NCBI GenBank assembly: GCA_964608595.1
Contig: CAZSOU010000002.1
Location: 1-64,000 of the forward strand
Source of the DNA: Oleiagrimonas sp964608595
GTDB taxonomy: Bacteria > Pseudomonadota > Gammaproteobacteria > Xanthomonadales > Rhodanobacteraceae
DNA: 64,000 nt
Direction: 5' to 3'
Translations under genes and position numbers: made by a program
Shown here: positions 52,385-59,548 of the stretch, one piece after another
Layout of the letters: every line of letters starts with the position of its first letter
How positions within the stretch are numbered: position 1 is the stretch's first letter
Notes under the pieces: model-generated
Database searches by the model: none
Told to the model about the DNA's origin: nothing
The model's input: only the letters and a program-made list of their open reading frames with translations

Positions 52385-53641
52385 ATGAACACTCCCCATA
52401 GCGATGTGCTGATTCTCGGTGGTGGCGTCATCGGTCTGTCTTGCGCGCTGTATCTGCTCAAGGCGGGCGCCGACGTGCGCGTGCTGGAGCAGGGCACGGT
52501 CGGCGTCGGTGCTTCGCACGGCAACTGCGGCACGCTCACGCCCAGCCATTGCGAGCCGTTGTGCGCGCCGGGCATGGTTGGCAAGGCCATGCACTGGATG
52601 CTCAAGCGTGACGCGCCGTTATACGTCAATCCGTTTCCCGATCCCAAACGTCTGCGCTGGCTTCTGGGTTTTGCCAGGCATTGCAACTGGCGTGACTATG
52701 CTCATGCCACCGAAGCTCGTGCGGCCATTCTGCAACGCTCACGCGGTTTGATCGAGGAGTTGGTGCACAGTGAAAATCTCGCTTGCGAATTCGCTACCGA
52801 CGGCGTGATGTTCGTTTATCGTGATCCGGCCGCACTGGACGCCGAACAGCGTCACGTCGATTACTTGCGCAATCTCGATATTCCGGTCGAGCCCAAGAGC
52901 GCTGCCGAAGTATTGGCGATGGAGCCGTCGCTGCGCGAGGACATCGTGGGCGGTATCCATCACCCCGGGGACGCGCGCATCCGGCCGGACTGCTACGTGT
53001 CCGAGCTGGCGCGCAGGGTGCGCGAGTCGGGCGGCATCATCGAAGAGAATACCCGCGTGGAGCGTTTTTCCACCGCGCAAGGCGCCATCCGCAACGTTCG
53101 CACCAAACGCCGGCATTTCAGTGCCGATCGCATCGTACTGGCACTGGGTGCCTGGTCGCCGCGCACCGCATCGAAGCTCGGGCTGCATGTCCCGATGCAG
53201 CCGGGCAAAGGCTATTCGATCACTTACTCGCGTCCCGAAAACTGTCCGCGCACGCCACTGGTGCTGCACGAGGCATCGGTATGCGTGACCAGCTGGGATT
53301 CGGGTTTTCGTCTTGGCAGCACGATGGAGTTTTCCGGCTACGACAAGCGCCTCAACAAGGCGCGACTGGCGGCGCTGGAGCGCGGCGCCGCGCAATACCT
53401 GCGCGATCCGGTCGGTCCCGAGGTGCAGGAGAAATGGTGGGGCTGGCGGCCCATGAGCGTGGATGAGATCCCCATCATCGGCCCCAGTACGCGCTGGTCC
53501 AACCTGATGTTGGCGACCGGCCACGGCATGATGGGCATGAGCATGTCCGCCGCCACTGGTGAGCTGGTCGCCGCTTTGTGCTATGGCCCGGCGCCGACGA
53601 TTGATCCCACACCTTACGCGCCATCGCGTTTTCACTTGTAG
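52385..53641 (+). CDS. FAD-dependent oxidoreductase, D-amino-acid dehydrogenase (DadA)-like
   Basis: 418-residue flavoprotein of the D-amino-acid oxidase/DadA family. FAD motif DVLILGGGVIGLSCALYLLKAG at residues ~6-27, then the substrate domain, and the closing GWRPMSVDEIPIIGPSTRWSNLMLATGHGMMGMSMSAATGELVA, which is the usual FAD-binding end. It begins 9 bases after the ABC operon and may be the last gene of that unit. The likely reaction is oxidation of a D-amino acid, proline or similar secondary amine to the imino acid; the substrate is unproven. Confidence 0.9.
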   Translation: MNTPHSDVLILGGGVIGLSCALYLLKAGADVRVLEQGTVGVGASHGNCGTLTPSHCEPLCAPGMVGKAMHWMLKRDAPLYVNPFPDPKRLRWLLGFARHCNWRDYAHATEARAAILQRSRGLIEELVHSENLACEFATDGVMFVYRDPAALDAEQRHVDYLRNLDIPVEPKSAAEVLAMEPSLREDIVGGIHHPGDARIRPDCYVSELARRVRESGGIIEENTRVERFSTAQGAIRNVRTKRRHFSADRIVLALGAWSPRTASKLGLHVPMQPGKGYSITYSRPENCPRTPLVLHEASVCVTSWDSGFRLGSTMEFSGYDKRLNKARLAALERGAAQYLRDPVGPEVQEKWWGWRPMSVDEIPIIGPSTRWSNLMLATGHGMMGMSMSAATGELVAALCYGPAPTIDPTPYAPSRFHL

Positions 53642-53784
53642 GCCGGGTCCTGGTGCGCTCTGTGCGTGTAGCGGAAGGTTCGAAGCGGATTGGCATGTTT
53701 GCAACAATCGATGCGGAATCCGCGAATGCATCTGCCGCCGCGACCTGTATATTGCCTGCCCCTGACATCAATGGAAAAATTCCC

Positions 53785-53973
53785 ATGCGCTTGTTGCTTG
53801 CCCTGCTGCTGCCCTGGTTGCAGTTTTTCACCATCGGCCGCCCTTTTGCCGGGATCATTTGCCTGATTCTGCAAATCACCATCATCGGTTGGGTGCCGGC
53901 GGCGATCTGGTCGGTGTATGCGCTCAGTCAATACCATACGGACCGCAAGATCGAGCGGGCACGCTTTCGCTGA
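53785..53973 (+). CDS. YqaE/Pmp3-type small membrane protein
   Basis: 62 residues with two hydrophobic helices and the PMP3 pattern LPWLQFFTIGRPFAGIICLILQ, followed by GWVPAAIWSVYALSQY. Members hold the membrane potential under salt and cold stress in yeast and plants; bacterial role unknown. ATG 53785 starts the first helix. Upstream bases 53642-53784 hold nothing clear. Confidence 0.82.
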   Translation: MRLLLALLLPWLQFFTIGRPFAGIICLILQITIIGWVPAAIWSVYALSQYHTDRKIERARFR

Positions 53974-54017
53974 GCGGATCGGGTTATGGTGACGTTCCCG
54001 ACCCGTGGAGCTTCACC

Positions 54018-55364
54018 ATGTCGCAAACCCATGATCTGATCATCCTCGGCGCAGGCTCAGGTGGCCTGGCCACGGCGTTTCGCGCCGCCGCCCATGGCGC
54101 CCGCGTGGCCCTGCTCGAACCGGGCGCGCTGGGCGGTACTTGTGTCAATGTCGGCTGCGTGCCCAAGAAGGCCATGTGGTATGCGGCGCAAATGGCTGAA
54201 GCACAGCAGCTGGCGCGCGACTACGGGTTCGATCTGACACCGGGCACGTTGAACTGGGAAACGTTCGTGACGCGTCGTCAGGCCTACATCGACGGGATCC
54301 ACGAAAGTTACCGCCGACGTATCGAGAAGGCCGGCATCGAACGGATCGCGGCAAAGGGCCGGTTCGTGGCCGCACACGTGGTCGAAGCCGATGATCGCCG
54401 CTTGCAAGCTCCGCATGTGGTAATCGCCAATGGCGCGCGTTCGCGCAAGCTGGATCTGCAAGGTTTCGAGCTCGGTATCGATTCGGACGGCTTTTTCGAC
54501 TTGACCGCCTGCCCGAAGCGGGCAGCGATCGTCGGTGGCGGTTACATCGCCGTGGAACTGGGCGGCGTGTTGAACGCCTTGGGGGCCGAGGTCGACATCA
54601 TGGCGCGCCATCGTCTGTTGTCCGGCTTCGATGACGATCTGTCCCGTGCGCTGGGTGAATGGATGCGTTCGGACGGCATCGGCGTCCATTACCACTGCAA
54701 TGTGCAGGGCGTGCGACGCAAGGATGACGGTTTGCATCTTGATTGCGACAGTGACACCGGCAGAGGCGCCTATGACGTCGTGCTTTGGGCAGTCGGTCGC
54801 GTGGCCAACAGCGAAGATCTCGGCCTGGAAACCGTGGGTGTGGATTGCGACGATGACGGTCATATCGTCGTCGATGCCTATCAGAATACCAGTGCGTCTG
54901 GTATCTACGCCGTCGGCGACGTGACGGCTCGCCCGGCGTTGACACCCGTTGCGGTTGCCGCCGGTCGGCATCTGGCTGATCGCTTGTTCGGTGGCGACGA
55001 CGATGCGCGTCTGGATTACGACAACATCCCCAGCGTCGCATTTTCGCATCCGCCACTGGCGAGTGTCGGTCTGGACGAAGGCACGGCGCGCCAGCAGGCC
55101 GGTGACAGCGTGCGTTGTTACCGGACCGGTTTCACGCCGATGCAATTGGCGCTTTCCGAACGGCCGCGCAAGATGCAGATGAAGCTGGTGTGTGAAGGCC
55201 ATGACGAAAAGGTGGTCGGCGTGCACATTCTCGGACCCGGCGCCGACGAGATGATCCAGGGGTTTGCTGTTGCCGTGAAAATGGGCGCGTGCAAGGCCGA
55301 TTTCGACGCGACCGTGGCGGTGCATCCCACAGCCGCCGAAGAACTCGTGACGATGACCGGATGA
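54018..55364 (+). CDS. gor: Glutathione-disulfide reductase-like flavoenzyme
   Basis: Cytoplasmic FAD/NADPH disulfide reductase. The 448 residues show FAD motif LIILGAGSGGLATAFRAA, redox-active C42 and C47 (GGTCVNVGCVPKK), a NAD(P)-binding GGGYIAVELGGVLNALGAEV, and the C-terminal HPTAAEELV with active-site H436 and E441. The active-site form GGTCVNVGCVPKK is that of glutathione reductase (not GGTCLNRGCIPSK of dihydrolipoamide dehydrogenase). ATG 54018 is family-like; upstream open frame is not. Confidence 0.94.
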   Translation: MSQTHDLIILGAGSGGLATAFRAAAHGARVALLEPGALGGTCVNVGCVPKKAMWYAAQMAEAQQLARDYGFDLTPGTLNWETFVTRRQAYIDGIHESYRRRIEKAGIERIAAKGRFVAAHVVEADDRRLQAPHVVIANGARSRKLDLQGFELGIDSDGFFDLTACPKRAAIVGGGYIAVELGGVLNALGAEVDIMARHRLLSGFDDDLSRALGEWMRSDGIGVHYHCNVQGVRRKDDGLHLDCDSDTGRGAYDVVLWAVGRVANSEDLGLETVGVDCDDDGHIVVDAYQNTSASGIYAVGDVTARPALTPVAVAAGRHLADRLFGGDDDARLDYDNIPSVAFSHPPLASVGLDEGTARQQAGDSVRCYRTGFTPMQLALSERPRKMQMKLVCEGHDEKVVGVHILGPGADEMIQGFAVAVKMGACKADFDATVAVHPTAAEELVTMTG

Positions 55365-55366
55365 CT

Positions 55367-55394
55367 CGCGGGTCGGGTCACGCCCCGACCCGCG
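55367..55394 (+). terminator. Hairpin after gor
   Basis: Perfect 11-base stem (CGCGGGTCGGG with CCCGACCCGCG), 6-base loop, three bases after the gor stop, followed by only ATTGATT. A likely but weak intrinsic terminator between gor and hutG. Confidence 0.6.
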
Positions 55395-55412
55395 ATTGAT
55401 TACACTGGGTGC

Positions 55413-56195
55413 ATGAACATCTTCACGCTCGAGCGCGGCACTGCGCCGCTTCTGATCAGCCTGCCGCATGACGGCAGCGCCATTCCCGACACCATTGCCG
55501 GGCGCATGCAGCCGCGTGCGCGCCAGTCGCCGGATACCGACTGGCATGTCGGCAGGTTGTACGCCTTCGCGCGGGACCTTGGCGCCAGCATTCTGCGCCC
55601 GCAGCACTCGCGCTACGTGGTCGATCTCAACCGTCCACCGGATGGGCATTCCTTGTATCCGGGCCGTGCCGGTACCGGCCTCGTGCCGGAGGTGATGTTC
55701 GATGAGCAGCCGATTTATCGTGAAGGCGAGGCCCCGACGACTGGTGAAATCGCCGCGCGCGTGGATACTTTCTGGCGCCCCTATCACGGCGCGCTGGTCG
55801 ATGAGTTGGCGCGTCTGCGCACCGAGCACGGTCGGGTGGTGTTGTGGGAGGGGCACTCCATCCGCGCGCAAGTGCCCATGTTGTTCGACGGTCGCCTGCC
55901 CGATTTCAATCTCGGCACCGCGCAAGGCGCCAGCTGCCGCCCGGAATTGCGCGAGGCGCTGGACGCGGTACTGGACGCGCAGAGCGATTACACGCACATC
56001 GTCGATGGCCGCTTCAAGGGCGGTTACATCACGCGCCATTACGGTCAACCGGAAAACGGCGTGGACGCGGTGCAGCTGGAATTGGCGCAGGTCAACTACA
56101 TGGACGAAGACAGCTTCGAATACCTGCCCGAACGCGCCGCGCCGGTACAGGCGCTGATCCGGCGTTTGCTCGAAGCCTGTCTTTTGGCGCGATGA
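55413..56195 (+). CDS. hutG: N-formylglutamate amidohydrolase
   Basis: Hydrolyses N-formyl-L-glutamate, the last step of one histidine-degradation route. The 260 residues have the family pattern LLISLPHDGSAIPDTIAGRM, DTDWHVGRLYAFARDLGASIL (metal-binding acid/histidine), LYPGRAGTGLVPE, the VVLWEGHSIRAQVPMLFDG stretch, and QLELAQVNYMDED at the end. No other hut genes are in the window. Stop is just ahead of the REP array. Confidence 0.94.
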   Translation: MNIFTLERGTAPLLISLPHDGSAIPDTIAGRMQPRARQSPDTDWHVGRLYAFARDLGASILRPQHSRYVVDLNRPPDGHSLYPGRAGTGLVPEVMFDEQPIYREGEAPTTGEIAARVDTFWRPYHGALVDELARLRTEHGRVVLWEGHSIRAQVPMLFDGRLPDFNLGTAQGASCRPELREALDAVLDAQSDYTHIVDGRFKGGYITRHYGQPENGVDAVQLELAQVNYMDEDSFEYLPERAAPVQALIRRLLEACLLAR

Positions 56196-56214
56196 CGCTT
56201 GGGCCATGCTGGAT

Positions 56215-56472
56215 GTCGCGGCCACCGGCCGCTCCCACAAGAGTGTCATGAACCCTCAGCCCCCTGGTGGGAGCGGCCGGTGGCCGCGACATCCNNNNNN
56301 NNNNNNNNNNNNNNNNNNNNNNNNNNNNNNNNNNNNNNNNNNNNNNNNNNNNNNNNNNNNNNNNNNNNNNNNNNNNNNNNNNNNNNNNNNNNNNCGGCCG
56401 GTGGCCGCGACATCCCCACAAGAGTGTCATGAACCCTCAGCCTCCCTGGTGGGAGCGGCCGGTGGCCGCGAC
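56215..56472. repeat. Tandem REP array, GGCCGGTGGCC type, broken by an assembly gap
   Basis: Copies at 56215-56238 (inverted), 56267-56290, a cut copy from 56395, and 56449-56472, joined by a repeated spacer containing AAGAGTGTCATGAACCCTCA. The head-to-head first pair is a REP doublet; the later ones are direct repeats of about 50-60 bases. No gene is present between hutG and the RidA gene. Confidence 0.85.
56295..56394. other. Assembly gap (100 N)
   Basis: Exactly one hundred N, the usual placeholder for a gap of unknown size, flanked by the same REP sequence on both sides. Confidence 0.99.
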
Positions 56473-56488
56473 AGCCGCACAACGCGGC

Positions 56489-56923
56489 TCAGTCCTTGTC
56501 GGCCATGACCGCCACGCATTTCAACTCGATGGCGATCGGCGTCGGCAACGCCGTGATGGCCAGCGTGGTGCGGCAGGCGTCGACGCCCTTGAAATATTCC
56601 GCGTAGAGCCGGTTGTAGGTGTCGAAATCGCGTTCCATGTCGGTCAGGAACACGGTGACGTCGACCAGATCCTCCCAGCGCGCGCCGGCCGCTTCGAGTA
56701 CGGCGCGCACGTTGGCGAACACCTGCCGGCATTGCGCTTCGATGTCGTGCCCGACCAGCGTGCCGCGCGGGTTGTAGACGTTGCCGGGAACCTCGTCGGT
56801 GCCCGGCACGCGCGCGCCGACGCCGGAGAGAAACAGCAGATTGCCGACCCGCCGGGCGTGCGGGTAGGCACCCACCGGCGCGGGCGCGGTGTCGGTACGG
56901 ATGGGAGTATCGGGATCGTGCAT
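56489..56923 (-). CDS. RidA-family protein, possibly 2-aminomuconate deaminase
   Basis: 144 residues of the RidA/YjgF/UK114 fold: PVGAYPHARRVGNLLFLSGVGAR, then DIEAQCRQVFANVRAVLEAAGARWEDLVDVTVFLTDMERDFDTYNRLYAEYF and the closing LPTPIAIELKCVAVM. The APAPVGAYPHARRVGNLLFLSG wording with an insert (DEVPGNVYNPRGTLVGHD) is that of 2-aminomuconate deaminase in the kynurenine route, but no other gene of that route is here. Generic imine deaminase is the alternative. ATG 56923 chosen. Confidence 0.88.
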   Translation of the reverse strand: MHDPDTPIRTDTAPAPVGAYPHARRVGNLLFLSGVGARVPGTDEVPGNVYNPRGTLVGHDIEAQCRQVFANVRAVLEAAGARWEDLVDVTVFLTDMERDFDTYNRLYAEYFKGVDACRTTLAITALPTPIAIELKCVAVMADKD

Positions 56924-56996
56924 GGTTGTGTGCTCGTGATGCGTGGAAAGTCGCGTGATCATGGGTTGTCGCGTGTCCACCATGCCACACCGGTCT

Positions 56997-57884
56997 TCAT
57001 GTAATCCTGCCTTCGAGGATGCGTCCGAGTACGGCCGGGTGCTGATGTGGTTGTGTGGTGATGGCATAAAAGCGTTCGCGCAGCAGGTCCGATTGGCCGA
57101 CACGCACCAGTACGCCCGATTCCAGCTCGTCCTGCACCACCACCGCCGGCAGTACGGTCAGCCAGCCGCTGTCGCGGGCCACCAGGCGCAGCATGGTCAT
57201 GTCGTCGATTTCGGCACGCAACTGGGGTTTGACGTTGGCCGAGGAACACAGGGAGTCGAACTCGGCACGCAAGGTGTGACGGGTGCCTGGCAGAGCAATC
57301 GGAAGGCCGTTCAGGTCTTCGGGAATGCGCAGCTTGCGCGTGCCCCAGACAGCAGTCTGACCGACCAGCGAAATCTCCTGGCTGCCCAGGAATTTGGTGT
57401 GCAAGGGGCGGTCCGGCGCCGAGGACACGGGCGAATTGGCCAGCACCATGTCGAGCTTGTGCCGCAGCAGACGTTGCACCAGCTCGTTCAGCATGCCCGA
57501 TTCGATGGTCAGCACCACCGTCGGATCGCGCATCATCGGCCGGAACAGGTTTTCCTGATAGTTGCGGCTCATGGTGGACACGCCGCCGATGCGCACTCGG
57601 GTCATGCCTTCGTAATAGCCGTCCAGCCAGCCGAGCATTTCCTCGCCGAGGCCGAAGATGTTTTCCGCGTACCGGAAGACCTGCCGCCCGGTGGCGGTCA
57701 GCAGCAGGTGCCGGCCACGGCGTTCGAACAGGGCGTGGCCGAGGCGCCCCTCCAGGTGACGTATTTGCGAGGAAAGCGTTGACTGCGAAATATGCAGCGC
57801 GTGCGCGGCTTGGGTCAGGCGGCCTTCCGTGGCCACCCTCCAGAAGGCGAAAAGGTGACGGAAGTTGAGTTGCTGCAGATCCAT
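56997..57884 (-). CDS. LysR-family transcriptional regulator
   Basis: 295 residues. Winged helix at about 1-65 (LNFRHLFAFWRVATEGRLTQAAHALHISQSTLSSQIRHLEGRLG), then the effector-binding domain (about 90-290). The opening and FRPMMRDPTVVLTIESG resemble the NhaR-like branch. ATG 57884 was chosen. It is divergent from dabB over a 94-base AT-rich gap, the classical LysR layout, so it probably controls dabBA and itself, perhaps in answer to carbon-dioxide or bicarbonate shortage. Confidence 0.92.
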   Translation of the reverse strand: MDLQQLNFRHLFAFWRVATEGRLTQAAHALHISQSTLSSQIRHLEGRLGHALFERRGRHLLLTATGRQVFRYAENIFGLGEEMLGWLDGYYEGMTRVRIGGVSTMSRNYQENLFRPMMRDPTVVLTIESGMLNELVQRLLRHKLDMVLANSPVSSAPDRPLHTKFLGSQEISLVGQTAVWGTRKLRIPEDLNGLPIALPGTRHTLRAEFDSLCSSANVKPQLRAEIDDMTMLRLVARDSGWLTVLPAVVVQDELESGVLVRVGQSDLLRERFYAITTQPHQHPAVLGRILEGRIT

Positions 57885-57978
57885 TGTTCTATTTTTTAAA
57901 ATTAAAACTCGTATTAAATATATTTTACACAAATGCCGTTTTCCCGGATCATGACGCCAGTTTTGCTCCGGGAGGACC
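57885..57978. promoter_or_regulatory. Divergent LysR-dabB control region
   Basis: Very AT-rich against a GC-rich background. Contains TTTTAAAATTAAAA and ATTAAATATATTTTA, which offer T-N11-A LysR-type dyads and -10 boxes in both directions. The dabB ribosome site GGGAGG lies at its right end. Confidence 0.5.
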
Positions 57979-59547
57979 ATGTCCTTGTTGCTTTCCATCA
58001 ACTATGTGGCCGCCCTGTTGCCGGCCTTGCTGATGCTCGGTGCCGCGTGGACGCCGCGATTCGTGCGCGCCTCGACCCTTTCGCGCTGGCGGGTTTTCAA
58101 CCGTCTGGCGGTGGTGGCGCTGGTGCTTTCGGTGCTGTCGCTGGGTTTGGAGCTGGTGGTGGCCGGACGGCCGGGACGAGCGGTTTTCGATGGCGGACAT
58201 TTCTGGCTGGCGCCCAATCTGTTCGGTTGCTGGGTGAGCCTGCTGGTGCAGTTTCTGGGTACGGTCATCGGCGTGTATTCGATGCGTCATCTGCGCGGCG
58301 AACCCCGGCAGGGGACCTACATCGCGGCTCTCGCGGCGGTGCTGGCCAGCGTGCATTTCCTGCTGCTGGCCAATCACTGGGTGACGCTGATCGGCGCCTG
58401 GATGGCGATCGGCTTCGGCATGCAGCGGTTGCTGACGTTCTACCCCGAGCGCGGCTTCGCGCAGCTGGCCGCGCACAAGAAGCGCATCGCCGACCGGCTC
58501 GCCGACCTGCTGCTGATCGTGGCGGCGGTGCTGGCGTGGCGCAGTGTCGACAGCGGTTCGCTGAGTGTGCTCATGCAGCACGTGGCGGCCGGCGCGCATT
58601 CGCCGGAATTGACCGCCAGTGCCGTGTTGCTGGCGCTGGCGGTGACCCTGCGCACGGCCCTGCTGCCGGTGCACGGCTGGCTGATCCAGGTGATGGAGGC
58701 ACCGACCCCGGTGTCGGCTCTGCTGCATGCCGGCGTGGTCAACCTGGGCGGCTATGTGCTGGTGTTTTTCGCCCCGTTGCTGGACATCTCGAATGTTGCG
58801 CACTGGTGTCTGGTCGTGGTCGGGCTGGTCAGCGCGGTGCTGGGCGGCATTGTCATGATCACCCGCGTCAGCATGAAAGTGCATCTGGCCTGGTCGACGC
58901 TGGGCCAGATGGGGTTCATGCTGCTTGAATGCGGGCTGGGCCTGTACGAGCTGGCGGCGCTGCACCTCCTGGGGCATTCGCTGTACAAGGCGCATTCGTT
59001 TCTGGCCGCGTCCTCGGCGGTGCGCAACACGCGTATCCTGCGGTTTCAAGACGATGGCCACAACCGGCGCCTGAGCCTGCTGTGGGCGCCGCTGGTGGCT
59101 TATGTCGTGGTCTGGTGCGGACAGCACCTTCTGGCCGATCTCGCCTGGCCGTGGTGGTGGGGCGTGATCCTGGCGTTGGCCTGGGCGCCGTTGCTGTGGC
59201 AACCCAAGCGCCATCATTGGTGGCACGTGCTGACCGGCCTGGCGATGGTGGCCGGTTTCACGGTGGCGGCTTTCGTGATCGAGTATCTGCCGCTGGGCGC
59301 GGATTTTGCGCCGTTTTGGGCCGCCGGGCCGCTGGTGCTGGCCGGCATGGCCTTCATGTATGCGAGTTTCGTGGCCGTGCAGTGGTGGCCGCAGCGGTTC
59401 GTCGGCTTGCGCCAATGGATTTACGCGGGCTTTTATCTGGACGAGCTGTACACCGTGCTGGTGCTGCGTTTGTGGCCGCAGCACGAGGCGGGTTCTCCGG
59501 GCAGCCGTTTTCCCGTTTCTTCATCCATGGCGGCGAGGGACGAGTGA
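57979..59547 (+). CDS. dabB: DabB, proton-conducting subunit of the inorganic-carbon accumulation complex
   Basis: 522-residue membrane protein of the NuoL/MrpA antiporter family (about 13 helices), with the core HGWLIQVMEAPTPVSALLHAGVVNLGGY and the proton-path lysine/histidine region HLLGHSLYKAHSFLAASSAV. In the Dab system it supplies proton movement to the DabA carbonic-anhydrase-like subunit. ATG 57979 follows GGGAGG. No other Nuo or Mrp genes are present, and dabA follows, which excludes complex I. Confidence 0.94.
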   Translation: MSLLLSINYVAALLPALLMLGAAWTPRFVRASTLSRWRVFNRLAVVALVLSVLSLGLELVVAGRPGRAVFDGGHFWLAPNLFGCWVSLLVQFLGTVIGVYSMRHLRGEPRQGTYIAALAAVLASVHFLLLANHWVTLIGAWMAIGFGMQRLLTFYPERGFAQLAAHKKRIADRLADLLLIVAAVLAWRSVDSGSLSVLMQHVAAGAHSPELTASAVLLALAVTLRTALLPVHGWLIQVMEAPTPVSALLHAGVVNLGGYVLVFFAPLLDISNVAHWCLVVVGLVSAVLGGIVMITRVSMKVHLAWSTLGQMGFMLLECGLGLYELAALHLLGHSLYKAHSFLAASSAVRNTRILRFQDDGHNRRLSLLWAPLVAYVVVWCGQHLLADLAWPWWWGVILALAWAPLLWQPKRHHWWHVLTGLAMVAGFTVAAFVIEYLPLGADFAPFWAAGPLVLAGMAFMYASFVAVQWWPQRFVGLRQWIYAGFYLDELYTVLVLRLWPQHEAGSPGSRFPVSSSMAARDE

Positions 59548-59548
59548 C

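Noticed and set aside
56199..56508. Several frames running through the N gap (for example 56267-57004 and 56246-56482)
   Set aside because: They are made of REP sequence and undefined residues; no coding evidence.
57979..59547. NADH dehydrogenase complex I subunit (NuoL) or Mrp antiporter
   Set aside because: No other Nuo or Mrp genes are adjacent and a DabA gene follows within one base, which fixes it as DabB.
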